From Albugo candida (lineage: Eukaryota; Oomycota; Peronosporomycetes; Albuginales; Albuginaceae), in contig CAJNAR010000156.1 in assembly GCA_905220665.1 (NCBI GenBank), positions 310,001 through 374,000 of the forward strand: DNA of 64,000 nt, in the 5' to 3' direction. Position numbers and translations under genes: made by a program. Within the stretch, counting starts at the first letter, position 1, and the number at the start of each line of letters is the position of its first letter. The notes beneath the pieces were generated by a model. That model was not told the DNA's origin. It did not search any database and was given only the letters and a program-made list of their open reading frames with translations. Shown piece after piece: positions 32,831 to 43,590 of this stretch.

Positions 32831-34165
32831 AGACGAACATCGCGAGGTAAAATCATCATTCTCGATAAATGATAAAAATCAACCTTTCAATCAAACGTCC
32901 TCTTCGCTCCCCTGCCAACAGGCTATGAGCTCAATGAAAATCAGATTCCACCAGACAAGAAAAAAGACACAATTCAATGGGGAAGATGAGTCGAAGATGG
33001 ATCGAGAAACAAGCTTCTGGAAACACTCGGAAATAGACTGGACAAAATCGCTCCCGAGCGAAGCGTCGGCTCTCCCATACCAGGGCAATCCTCACGAGTC
33101 CAGAGCGTATTGTCTGGGCAGAACAACCAATGGCAGTGTTTGACAACATACGTAGATGCGAGACCGGTGCAGCATCAAGAAGTAGGATGGGGACAAGCTT
33201 TGTTCTGGCATGCAACACAATGCGCTGGACAGGATAAACCGAGTTACCGCATGCTCAACAAGCGTCCGGCGGTATTTTGAGTGAAGAGTTTACATCCAAA
33301 TGCAGCACAAAGTATCCGTCAATGACCGCAGTGAATGACTCGGTGCTCCAGTTTTGAATAAGCAATAGACTGCATCGACGAAGTAATTCGACCTGGCATC
33401 ACAAGAGCGCACGGAAAACGGTTCCTTACGACAAAAAAAATAGCTGGACGTTCGCGGAGTGGACGATGCGCTCCTGAAAAAGGAGATCAAGAAGGCAAAT
33501 TTCGACATCAAACAAGCTCTGATGGCTCGTTTCATCACAATGGGTGAAGACACAAGAAGGCAAGTCGGACAATTGAATCATTTTTCCCAGCTTATGGAGT
33601 TAGATACCATCAGTAATGCACCATGAGTAGCAAAGAGATGAACACGAGACCGAATCGGTGCGATCAGGGAAGCGAAGCCGAAGAAGCAAACAAACTGCTG
33701 TAATCCTGGGAAAAACAGAAATATTATGGGAGGTTGCCGGATCAAAGCTTTTATAGCGATGAAGACATCGTTCCAGGAATTCGAAGCATATTCACAAACT
33801 TAGAATATACGTAGCGAATATGAATTCAGATAGCGGATCCAGCAGGCATCTCGTCACGGATTTCAACTTGCTACATGATCGCAAAGAAAAAAAATAAATC
33901 CTGTATGCTTCTAAATAGGTAGGAAATCGTCACGGAATGGACAGGATCGATGGGGATCATTGCAATAGCCAACAATTTGCCAAGGAGTGTTTTTCCGAAT
34001 GATATGCAATATAGAGGAATAGACCTTGTAACACTTTCTTATATGGAAAGCTGGAGGTGAAAAAATGCAATTTGGAGCATTAAGCAGATGGATTGAGAGT
34101 TGTCCAGCGCTCTTATGACGGTGCGATCGTATCCCAGGTAATTATGATCAAAAAAGCTGTCGATA
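32831..34165 (+). mobile_element. Decayed Ty1/copia element, LTR relic plus gag region (copy A)
   Basis: Collinear with the complete copia at 37562-42165 but much decayed and lacking most of pol. The LTR end (ccccTGCCAACA, to 32920) is followed by a primer-binding-site relic GGCTATGAGCTCA (32921-32933) and gag. Shared gag stretches include GEDESKMDRE, HSEIDWTKSLPSEASA and, further on, the DNA matching the protease region (GGATCCAGCAGGCATCTCGT). Homology fades near 34.16 kb, beside the segment equivalent to about 39.14 kb of copy B. Many stops and frameshifts. No downstream LTR found. Confidence 0.7.
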
Positions 34166-34560
34166 CAGATAGAGTTGGATGAGAGCACGTATCCAATGTT
34201 ACGATACACTAGTTTCAATTGAGTACGTGCACGAGTATAACATGGGGAAACGAACGACCAACACAATACTATGATATCGAGAGGTCAGCAACTATTCCAC
34301 CTATATTCTCCTGGCTTACTAAAATGTGTATACTACGTTTTCGATGATTCGGAACTTGCCAACTGTTTACTTGAGAAGGTGAGGCAAGTATTTGTGATGT
34401 TGAGGGCCCGCATCAGCAAAGGGGATCATCCGCTACCTCCCGGCTCTAAAATATTGCAAGGTTACCATGGACTTGGAAAGTGTTCCTTATTTGGTCAGTC
34501 AGATACAATCCCTATCTTGCTGTAACTAAGCTATTCATTGAGCGATGCAAAGAATTATAA

Positions 34561-34906
34561 TCACGATAATGTGTACCTATGTATCTCGCCTGCATGTTCA
34601 CGGCTCGCTTACACTCGCACAGTACGTATTCGATACTTCGGAAGCGTGACCAATCTGTGTGTTTACTCAACAAGGCGTGCAACCTTACTGTAATGTTAGG
34701 GGATCGCATCGTATGGACGTATTAGCTAGGTTTGATGAACCATTTCAGTTATTCGGATAGAATATGTGTTCTGTTTTATAAGTTTTTCACTGAGGAGAGG
34801 TTAATATCACGATTACGGTAGCGTGCATCTATGTGTCTTATCTGCATATCTAAGGCTCGCTTCCGTACTCGCAAAGTACGTAGTTGATACTCCGGACACG
34901 TTACTG
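34561..34906 (+). repeat. Two diverged direct repeats (about 90-100 bp)
   Basis: 34561-34650 and 34806-34906 share the same order of words: TCACGAT, TATGT.TCT, TCTGCAT-like, GGCTCGCTT, ACTCGCA, AGTACGTA, TTGATACT-like and CGTGAC/CGTTAC. They are separated by about 245 bp. Function unknown. No coding signal. The surrounding 34.17-35.10 kb has no recognisable gene. Confidence 0.5.
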
Positions 34907-35104
34907 GTTTTCTCTAGTTCCCAACGTACCGCAACGTACGCAACGTTCTTTTGTCATACATACTCCAAGAGATAATACCAGCCCTCCCAAAGGTGGATAT
35001 GCGCTTCGGCAGAACTCACAAAAAACTGTGGGGATAATCCAACTTGTGTGCTTCCATATTTTGAGTGGTAGTCTGATTCTTTATCACTATAATACAGCAA
35101 TCCG

Positions 35105-36073
35105 TTGACATTCAAGATGATACAGAATTTTTTCATAAAATCGTACGGTTTCGCCATGCTTGTATTCTTTTTAACATATGGCCATCACGTCGGCGGATAC
35201 TACATGAGATTTATCTGCGGTTGGAACGCCAAACTACGAGATAGCAAGTGCGGGCCAAAAGTTCAAGTGACAGAACTAAAATCCCATGGATATCTGGTGG
35301 CATTTTTTATGGCTGAAAGCGATGAACGTGAACCTACTTTTCAACGCTGCTGGCCCTAAACGAAAATACAAGTGGATACTCGTACCAACCCTAAAAATGG
35401 CATAAAGTATCACATAGACCTTCCACCTAGCAACTTTCACAAAGTTGACGTGTTGAAGTAGGACTCTCAACATAATCCAGGATTCAGAGAAGAACCGGAG
35501 CATAAGAGTCTAGACCAAGAGCATGATGTCATACCAGATTGCTGGGAAGTATTTTTCCGGCTTCTGGAGAATTGGAAAATGGACCGGAAGATGTGGCGCT
35601 CGACGTATTGGATGTCGCTCGATGCTGACGAATTCCTGAAATGGCCTCCAAAAGGGGTCTATTCATTTACATAGGATCAAGAAGGCTATGGTGTAGATTA
35701 CGTTCCAGTTACGTCGGCGATCCTTACTGAAATCCGCGATTTCAAGCTTGAGGAAGATCTTTTACTTCCTGAAATCAAATTGGGTGAGTCAATCTACCGT
35801 GATCAAAAGATTCGAATTTGTCTTGGTATTGCTGTAACCGGACTACCAGAAGAAGTATATGAAGAGGTCTTAGCAAAGATCAAGTGGAGAGGTTACGATA
35901 TAACTGAAGGTGGTACATACAAGCGATCTATGATAATAGATGATCAACAAATCGATCCTAATGAATTTGTACTTACAATTCCTGGTAATTCCTCAATCCT
36001 CACAATCATTCAGCCAGCTCAGAGATACATAGTGAATCTCTCCCGTAAAGAAGATAATCAAGGGCGAAGATGA
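35105..36073 (+). pseudogene. Decayed gene for a secreted-type protein, one frame with three stop codons
   Basis: A single frame of 323 codons runs from 35105 to 36073. It is interrupted only by TAA at 35357-35359, TAG at 35459-35461 and TAG at 35672-35674. The N-terminus from the in-frame ATG at 35117 looks like a signal peptide (charged start, then YGFAMLVFFLTYG). The rest is soluble, with Trp-rich stretches (CWEVFFRLLENWKMDRKMW, MSLDADEFLKWPPKG) and an ordered C-terminal part (GIAVTGLPEEVYEEVLAKIKW, ANNFVLTIPGN-like NEFVLTIPGNSS). No RxLR, LxLFLAK or CHxC effector motif is seen. I do not recognise the family. The stops could also be short introns, but no good donor/acceptor pairs flank them. 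Confidence 0.55.
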
Positions 36074-36263
36074 TCAAATGAAGAGAGTAGGCCTGATAGA
36101 CAAGGAAGATCAAAAGAGGAAACAACGGCAGAGACGAGCAATCAAAGGCGAAGAAGATCAAATGAGGAGAGCACAGGAGAGAGGAGCAGTCAGAGGCGAA
36201 GACGATCAAATGAAGAGAGCTCGGAAAAGACGTGCAATCCAGTGGGGGAGGATGGATGTGTGA
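36072..36263 (+). repeat. 48-bp (16-codon) tandem repeat coding a charged tail
   Basis: GATCAAATG-type words recur at 36072, 36108, 36156 and 36204, spaced 36, 48 and 48 bases. In the frame at 36078-36263 this gives 16-residue units such as EEDQMRRAQERGAVRG and EDDQMKRARKRRAIQW. The frame is shifted relative to the preceding secreted-type frame, which stops at 36073. The repeat may have been its C-terminal tail before a frameshift. Confidence 0.6.
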
Positions 36264-37556
36264 TGGACTCCTAGTCGCATGACACCATCTTGCTTGTGAG
36301 AAAAACAAAGCAGATCTTGAATTTGACGGGTACGATCTATATCGTTTGTATAACATTTTCAGTGCTTATTACCCATTCACAATATGATACTTTTGTACCT
36401 AACCTTTAAAGTAGAATCGACCGCTAGAGCTCTCTTGTGCCACGGTCCTGAATCTCTTGCATCCCTCCTGTTCACAACATACTTATGAGTATAAGAAATA
36501 GAAGCTGATTGATTGACATACTTGCTGTACTCAAGACACGTACGATTCTCGCTTCTTTTACCACATTCGCGCTTTCTGCTGCGTTTTGCTGTTGCTACCC
36601 GGTTTGGTCCGTAGGTTTATCATGTTCCCGAGCTTTCCATAAACAAGAATAGATCGAATAGCAGTGTTTCTACTTCGATTAAGAGTCGTGCAGCCCTACT
36701 GCGTGCACTGGAACTTCACACGTGTCGTTATGTGACCTTCGGCCCCATCCTCTACGAACATCAACTACTAATCATATAGAAATAATACCTTAGCCTTTGA
36801 AGTATTTGTGTGGGATCAGTGGATGTCAAGTTGGGATGGAAATTGCTCCAGGTGTGAGATCAGAGAGCTCACAGTCGTCTTCATTGAGAGTGATTACTGG
36901 TGCAACCACGTTGTCGTACACGTTTTACGTGGCACGGCATGCTATATTGCCTTCGCGTAATTCTTCGAAGTTAGCCGGTTCGTCTTCATCGATGAATCCA
37001 TAAGAACATCTCATGCGTTGGTTTCACGAAATATCCATGCCAAATCGGGAAACTCAGTAGGTAGATTGCTGTACAAGTGTGCATGCATAAGAAAGCGTTT
37101 CAAGGGTTGGAGCGACATTAAACCATGTCTGTTGTCCAAGAATTGTGCAAAAAAGACACAGAAAACCTTTTTTTTCCATCCCAGTATGGTGAAAAAATTT
37201 CCAAGAGGCAGACATTGAAAATGAATATAGTCTCACGAGAAACAATATGCAACAATCACGTTGAAGAATCAAAAGCAAGTCAGAAGATACGGAGGATTAA
37301 ATACAAAAACATCAGTCGGTTTTGTGGACTACTGCTAAGAATAATTGAATTTCTGTGAAATAAGACAGCTGGATATAAAGTTATTTTAGCAGATTTGAAG
37401 TCGAAGAATGAAGCAAATTGAAGGAGACCAAGGCACGAATTAGGAAACAGCTTTCTATTTGACACAGGAACGGAACAATCACGCAGAAATATCGTGAAGT
37501 GGAGATCTATTACGCAAACAGAAAAATTGTTCTGCTTCCCGGGCGTTAGGATGGTG
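36264..37556. other. Non-coding or unrecognised stretch before the complete copia element
   Basis: About 1.3 kb without a supported gene. A minus-strand acidic frame around 37.00-36.80 kb (containing DEDEPANFEELREGN) looks protein-like but carries stops and matches no family I can name. The rest shows nothing. Confidence 0.4.
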
Positions 37557-37561
37557 GTGAA

Positions 37562-37707
37562 TGCTGGAAGGACTCAAGAATGTGCTTTAGGTTTCTAGTC
37601 GCACTTGGTACTTAGTCTAAACGATTGGTTAGGATTTGATTTTCTGAAAATAAAACCTCAGTTTCGGCAATTTTTTCAACGCAACCGTCTTCGCTCACCT
37701 GCCAACA
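37562..37707 (+). repeat. 5' LTR of copia copy B
   Basis: Begins TGCTGGAAGGACTC and ends CACCTGCCAACA, with the TG...CA termini. It shares GTCGCACTTGGTACTT, CTAAACGATTGGTTAGGAT and AAATAAAACCTCAGTTT with the 3' LTR. AATAAA inside may be the polyadenylation signal. Confidence 0.9.
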
Positions 37708-37721
37708 GGTTATGAGCCCAA
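37708..37721 (+). promoter_or_regulatory. Primer-binding site of copia copy B (half-tRNA type)
   Basis: GGTTATGAGCCCAA directly follows the LTR end CAACA. It is complementary to the anticodon-loop region GGGCUCAUAACC of eukaryotic initiator tRNA-Met rather than to a tRNA 3' end. Drosophila copia uses the same strategy, with a nearly identical sequence right after its LTR. The ATG inside it (37712) opens the gag reading frame. Confidence 0.75.
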
Positions 37722-40700
37722 TCAAGATTCCACCAGCCAAGACCATGGAAGTATTCGACGGATCAGATGAGTCGAAGATGGACCGATAATGCTGCTGTTG
37801 GAGACACTCGGAGACCGACTGGAAAAGATCGAACCCGAGCGAAGCGTTGGCTCGCCTGTACCACCACCACCCGCGCTATTGATTAGCGTATTTGCTGGAC
37901 CAAGCAACCAAGGACAAGGTTTGACAATGTCATCGCTGGATGCGAAACCGATGCAGCATCGTGAAAACGGGATGAGGAGAAGCTTTGTCCATGCGGTGCA
38001 ACAAAATGCGCTGGACGAGCTCAAAAAAAACAGATTCAGATTCCCGTGAGCAAGGGATATGAAGCTCGCGATTCAGCCACTCGACGGGAAGGAAACATAC
38101 TATGGAATCAGTAGAATTACTTATTATTAATTTTTTTTCACTCAATGGAGTTTTCGTTTCTTGCGGCAACTATCGCATGCCCAACAAGCATCCGGAGGGA
38201 CCCAATGTGAGGAGGTGCATCTGGACTGCCTAGGGCGGCATCTGAGCGTCAAAGTGCTCACTTATTACGAGCAGCAAGTCCCTCAATGGGTGACGCAGTG
38301 CTCTAGTGTTGAAGAAGTGATGGACCGGATCAACGGTGTTTCGGCCCAATGTCACCAGAAAGCAAGCAACACGATTTTTTACGGCAAAAAAACGACTGGA
38401 CGTTCTTGGAGCGTGCATTTTCTATTCCTGTCGGCAGTCAGTGAAGCAGTCGGTGGAGCAGATGTATGCTTCTGGAAAGCGTTAACAAGTACTCAGAACC
38501 TGATTTCAAACAAGCTCTGATGGCCAGTGTCGACACAATGAGAGAAGACACCAGACGGCAAGCCGAGGAATTGTGTCAATTTGCCCAGCTTATGGATTCA
38601 GACATCAGTGATGCATCAAGAAAGCCAAAGATATGGACTCGCGACCGAATCAATGCGATAAGGGAATCGAAGCCGAAGACGCGAATGAAATGCTACAATT
38701 GCGAGAAAAGTGGACATATGAAAAAGGATTGCCGGAATCAGAGCTCCATCAGCAATGAAGACATCGTTGTAGGGATTGAATGCAAAAGTACTGCACTCTA
38801 ACGAACGAAGGCAGTATGGATTCTAGACAGCGGATCCTGCAGGCATCTCGTAATGGATCTAAGCATGTTACAACATCGAAAGAAGTGCAAGAATCATGCA
38901 TTCCTCCAAATGGGAAGGAGATGAAGATGATATGGACAGTATCGGCGAAGATTATCGCAACAGTCAACGGTTTACCGAGAAGTGTTCTCTTGAACGATGT
39001 GCAACGGTCGGAACACCTCCCTCGGAACACTGTCTCGTATGAAAGGCTGGAGGCAAAGGGATGCAAGTTGATGTATCGAGAGTTGTTCAGCGTACTTCTG
39101 ATAGTGTGATCGTGTTCGAAGTAAATATGGTCAAAAACGTTCTCGTTATTGAGATAGAAGGTCGAGAACTCGTATCAAGTGTTATGGGTATACTCGCTTC
39201 AATTGATTCCGTGGACAAAACAAACAAGCAGATAAGAAGTCTTTTACACTTCCATCATAGGGTTGATCATCTGAACTACGATACTATTGAGCGTATAGCA
39301 AAGATTCGGAATCAGGGATCGAAATTGACGACTACGGCGATTGAAATGCTTTAATTGCGTCGAAAGCAAGCAAACAAAGAACAAACACTCTCGAAATGAT
39401 ACCGGTATAAACGCAACAACGGAACGAATTGGCGAAGTCATATGCAGTGATCTGAACGGTCCGATCACGCGTCTAGACCGACGTGGAAATCGATACTTGG
39501 TCAATCTCATCGACTACAAATCGAACTATTGTCGGGTTTTCTTGGCCAAGACTAAGAGTGAACACCAGCAGCTATGAAGTTCCAAGATTTACTGATTTAC
39601 TTCGAGAAGCGATTTAATTGCAAGATTCATGTTCTACGAAATGATGGCGCCGCTGAACACACAGATGTGGCGCCGCTGAACACACAGATGTCGACCCTTT
39701 TTGCAAAGAAGAGGGAATACGAAGACAAATCAATGGGGCCGAAAACCAAGCCTCGAATGGGAAATCCGAACGAATGGCATAGGACAGTCATGAACCTAGT
39801 GCGGTCTATGATATTTGGAAGCTCCATGGCGGGGTGATTCCGCTGAACATGCGACGTAAATCCTCAATAGAAGCCCAACCAGAGCGAACGAAGGAAGACA
39901 ATCACTTTTGAAATTGCTGAGCGGGAAAGATACAAGTCTAGTTCATGTGGTAACATTCAACTCACCTTACTCGGTCCGCGTTCGAATTGGATAAAAGTTC
40001 CCTTGTGCAAAGCGAACTGACCGAGGCATTGTCATCGGAAAATGTGCTGAAACCAAAGGGTACAAAAGGTATTTACCTTAACCAAAGACTACCATTATTA
40101 CTTGACACATTTCGAATGTGGAGTCAGCGTTGGAACGAGAAAATGGAAATGGGAATACCAAGGGATCTCAATAGGATTTGACAGATGCAGACGTGAAAGC
40201 TCATGAGGATACCAACATTAGAAAGAATCCAATCACAACTGCTACGAGAGCACGAACGATCTGAACCAGAAGGATTCAAGGAACAAGATGGTTACCAGAA
40301 ACTAAGGAGGCAAAGATTCAGCTCGTGATATTGTTTCAGTGCTTATTGTGCGGGATCAGAAGACCTACACTCAAGCAATCAAGCCAGTAAAGCATGTCGA
40401 ATGGAAGGAGAGTGCAGACGCAGAACCAGCCTCACTGGAGGAAAACGGAACATGAACGATTGTACCAAGAACCGAAGATATCGAAGCCTTACATACCAAG
40501 TGGGTATTCAAGCGGAAAACCAAAGCATACGAGAATTTGGAAAGGTTTAAGGCTAGAATGGTTGCCTACGGGAACGAACAGGTATTCGGAGTCAGGTACG
40601 ATATGACATTTGCAGCAATCGTGGATTTAGGGGCAGCAAAGCTCATAATAGCTTTAGCGAGGATCTGGGGAATGCCAGCGAGGCATGGTGACGAACCTAT

Positions 40701-41950
40701 GCGTACGTGAAGGCAGCGAAAGGAGAGGACTTGGACCTGTATTGAACGTGTCTCAAGGAATGGAAATTTCGATTTCGATGATGGATGAACTCTAAGTTAC
40801 GAGTCGTGATCAAATGGTACTGCGCTTACAGTAGAGTCTATATGGGTTGAAGCAAGAAGGACGACTATGGAGTCACCTTTTGCATGAAAAGCTGATAAAT
40901 ACAGGTTTTAAGCAAAGTCTCGTAGACTGATGTTTATATTACGACCAAGACACAAATGGTATTACGGTTTTGGGGGTATATGTCGATGATATACTGATAA
41001 CGGGGGCAAGTATTTCGAGAATCGAGTCGATATTTGATAGTCTCTCAAGTCTTTCAATCAAGAATCTCGGACCCGTCAGCAGGTTCCTGCGAATGTGAGT
41101 TCAGTAAAGCGAAGAAGATGGATACTCTTTGGATCAGGAACCGTCCATATGTGAATTGATAACAAAAATGGGTCTATATGAAGCGCATCCAGTCCTCACG
41201 CCTATCGGTCAAGACTACAGCGATAGCACAGCATCAAATTCGGACTGCTTGAAGATGCGTTCAGTCAAGAAGCCAACGATCAAGAAATTTCCAGTCTTTG
41301 GCGGGAAGCCTTTTATGGTTTGCGCGTTGCATTCGTCCAGACATCAGTTTCGCTATACACAACCGGACGAGACATACTCATGCACCAACGACAGCCGATT
41401 GGGCGTTAGGTGTCAGAGTGGTAAAGTATCTCAAGGTTACGAAAAGTCTAAAGCTCTATTTGGTTGGTGAAGTTTGCACCAATCCGAGATAAGTCATTCT
41501 AGGAGCGTTTTCAGATGCTGATCATGCAGCGGATGATGAAATGAGAAAGAGCGTATCTGGTATAGCATTCATTTTGAATGGAATGGCGATCATCTGGTCA
41601 TGCGAATAGTAGCACTCAGTGGCATTATCGACGATGGAAGCGGAGTTCGGAGCAGCATCGAAGGCATCGCAGGAATTATTTGGAGCAAGGGAATTATTCC
41701 GAGTTGAACGTCAAAGTGAAGGAGGCAATGATCTTGTGGATGAATAACCAGGCGGCTATCAGTCAGTTTCTCTACGAAGCTACTTCAATCAAGGCTAAGC
41801 ATATCGACGTCTGACTTAAGTTCGTCAGAGCTAACGTGGTCAACCAAATTATCGCACCAAGGTACGTGCATACATCGAAAATGTTGGCCGACTTGCAGAC
41901 AAAGGCGTTTCCGACACCAAGATTTCTTTAGCCAAGAGAGTTATGGCAGG
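37712..41950 (+). pseudogene. Broken gag-pol polyprotein of copia copy B
   Basis: Pieces in order: gag from MSPIKIPPAKTMEVFDGSDE; zinc knuckle CYNCEKSGHMKKDC near 38690; protease relic (ILDSGSCRHLV in DNA near 38820); GAG-pre-integrase and zinc finger LLHFHHRVDHLNY near 39241; integrase core ICSDLNGPITRL and YLVNLIDYKSNYCRVFLAK near 39440; reverse transcriptase with an intact YVDDILITG near 40981; late RT and RNase H regions (ASNSDCLKM to SFAIHNRTRH, then VRSGIAFILNG-like) to about 41.95 kb. Frameshifts and stops separate most blocks, for example a TAA after KMDR early in gag. Confidence 0.88.
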
Positions 41951-42013
41951 TAAGGGATCGAACGATGAAAGTTGAAGATGACAAACTTCCAAGTGCGACC
42001 AGAAAGGAAGGAG

Positions 42014-42165
42014 TATTGAAAGGACTCTGGAATGTGCTTAAGGTATCATCTAGTCGCACTTGGTACTTCGTCTAAACGATTGGTTAGGATTTTAATTCTC
42101 TAAAAATAAAACCTCAGTTTCCACAATTTTTTTCCAACGCAACCGTGTTCGCTCACCTACCAACA
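42014..42165 (+). repeat. 3' LTR of copia copy B
   Basis: Starts TATTGAAAGGACTC (TG start mutated) directly after a polypurine tract AGAAAGGAAGGAG and ends CACCTACCAACA. Matches the 5' LTR along its length. Followed by GTGAA, the right-hand target duplication. Confidence 0.9.
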
Positions 42166-42169
42166 GTGA

Positions 42170-42690
42170 AGAATTATATGTCTCTCTACGACCTTTCACT
42201 GCCTACGACTCTTCACGAGATGGTGATCTTCCACCAGTGGAGATCTTCAACTTACCGTTGCTGTAAATTCAGTAGATCCGGCTGGCTAAAAATATCAAAT
42301 ATGATGTACCAAAATGATGTAATATGATTGGCTAAAAAATGGATGGGGTGAGTTTAGGAAAAAGCGTGGGTGAGGTTAGGAATTCCCTTTGCGGAGGATG
42401 AATAATGATTCCCTTTATACAATCATGCATACAAATAGAACAGGTACTATCAGCCTGTCATTTACCCTCCAAGAGTGGAGAATTGAGTAACCGCATGGCA
42501 GGTTTTAGGATCGGATAATGCAAGGATTGCCACATGTTTGAAAAGGCCTCCAAACGACACTTGCTGGAATAGGTCGTGCTCGCAAAAGTAGTGTTAGGTC
42601 AATATGCGGAAGAGAATTCTATACAAGATTAACGATCTGCCGGATAGCGAGCACAAAAAAAAGCCACATCGCTGAGCGTTTGTGGCTGGA
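42170..42690. other. Unrecognised stretch right of copia copy B
   Basis: About 520 bp without a supported coding region or RNA gene. Confidence 0.4.
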
Positions 42691-42919
42691 GGTGTGCTCA
42701 TAATGATACAAAAAAAGTATCGGGAGCATGTGTGCCGTAACGAATACAGAAAACGGCATGGTGGAGGAAGGTGTAGAAAGGAAAGAAAAGCACAAGAGAA
42801 ACAGAATTACTTGTTTGATTTTGAGCTTTCTGGCATCCAAAGAGGTCAATCAAGAGTCGCGGGACTGAATCTGTGGCAAATGTGATATAGTGAAATGGGC
42901 AGCAATTATCATTTTCGCT

Positions 42920-43167
42920 TAAGTGCATCGGTAAAGTGCAAAGGTCGTGTCTATCTCTAATGGCATTATTGTTTCGCCATTGCCACCGACCATAAATGGG
43001 TGCTTTGCCACTTGACTTGATAAAAGTTGTGCTTGGGGATCGATAAGTGCATCGGTAAAGTGCAAAGGTCGTGTCTATCTCTAATGGCATTATTGTTTCG
43101 CCATTGCCACCGACCATAAATGGGTGCTTTGCCACTTGACTTGATAAAAGTTGTGCTTGGGGATCGA
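42920..43167. repeat. Exact 124-bp tandem duplication
   Basis: Unit TAAGTGCATCGGTAAAGTGC ... GGGGATCGA occurs at 42920-43043 and immediately again at 43044-43167. I see no difference between the two copies, so the event looks recent. It lies inside a kinase-gene remnant, and 124 is not a multiple of 3, so it shifts the frame. Confidence 0.9.
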
Positions 43168-43590
43168 CACGTACCATTTTATCCAATACATCGATTGCAG
43201 CGTTGGGTATTACATGCGTCATTTTCCGCTTTTGTAAAAGAGCTTGAACGTTATAATATGAATGCGATACTTCGAATCGGTGCTTCGAGCTACTTGCACT
43301 GGACGTGAGCTAGTGAGCATCATACCCAGCGACCAAAGAAACTTCGCTCTGGTTGGACCATAATAACGCCCTAACATCATTCATATAGCACATAAGAAGC
43401 ATTCTCGACAGTTTTCGAGCGTGATGATTGAGCAGGCGAGTCCAGTCCAAAATTGCACAATTTTGCATACGAAATCGTCGATTTATGACATGTTATTCTG
43501 GGATTAATCGCAATGTACGTATCGATACTGATCCAAATAACGGACGCCATCAAGGATTCGCGAAAATATCGAGCTGCATCCATCGTGTCT
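42960..43590 (-). pseudogene. Protein-kinase remnant (C-terminal half of the kinase domain)
   Basis: On the minus strand a frame near 43583-43440 reads MDAARYFRESLM...Y..INPR and then YAKLCNFGLDSP, which resembles the catalytic loop (HRDxxPxN) and the DFG region (here NFG) of a CAMK-type kinase. Further downstream, 43222-43100 reads NAAIDVLDKMVRVDPQAQ..SSQVAKHPFMVGG, the usual end of a kinase domain (LLxKML..DP..R.t..e.L.HP). Stops, frame changes and the tandem duplication break it. Loss of HRD and DFG residues supports a pseudogene. Upstream sequence to about 44.28 kb may hold the decayed N-terminal lobe but is not convincing. Confidence 0.6.

Larger units (their letters stand above)
37562..42165 (+). 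mobile_element. Complete but decayed Ty1/copia LTR retrotransposon (copy B)
   Basis: 4604 bp, bounded by LTRs at 37562-37707 and 42014-42165 and flanked by the 5-bp target duplication GTGAA (37557-37561 and 42166-42170). The order is LTR, primer-binding site, gag with zinc knuckle, protease, integrase, reverse transcriptase, RNase H, polypurine tract, LTR. This is the copia order, with integrase before reverse transcriptase. The frame is broken many times, so it is not autonomous. The LTR pair differs by scattered substitutions and small indels, which suggests an old insertion. Confidence 0.92.

Noticed and set aside
35105..36073. RxLR, CRN or CHxC effector
   Set aside because: The signal-peptide-like start is there but none of these motifs appears after it.
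36797..37003. Gene on either strand near 36.8-37.0 kb
   Set aside because: The minus strand has an acidic protein-like frame but with internal stops and no recognisable domain. Not called.
42920..43167. CRISPR-like or regulatory repeat
   Set aside because: Only two adjacent copies without spacers, inside a eukaryotic kinase remnant. It is a plain tandem duplication.
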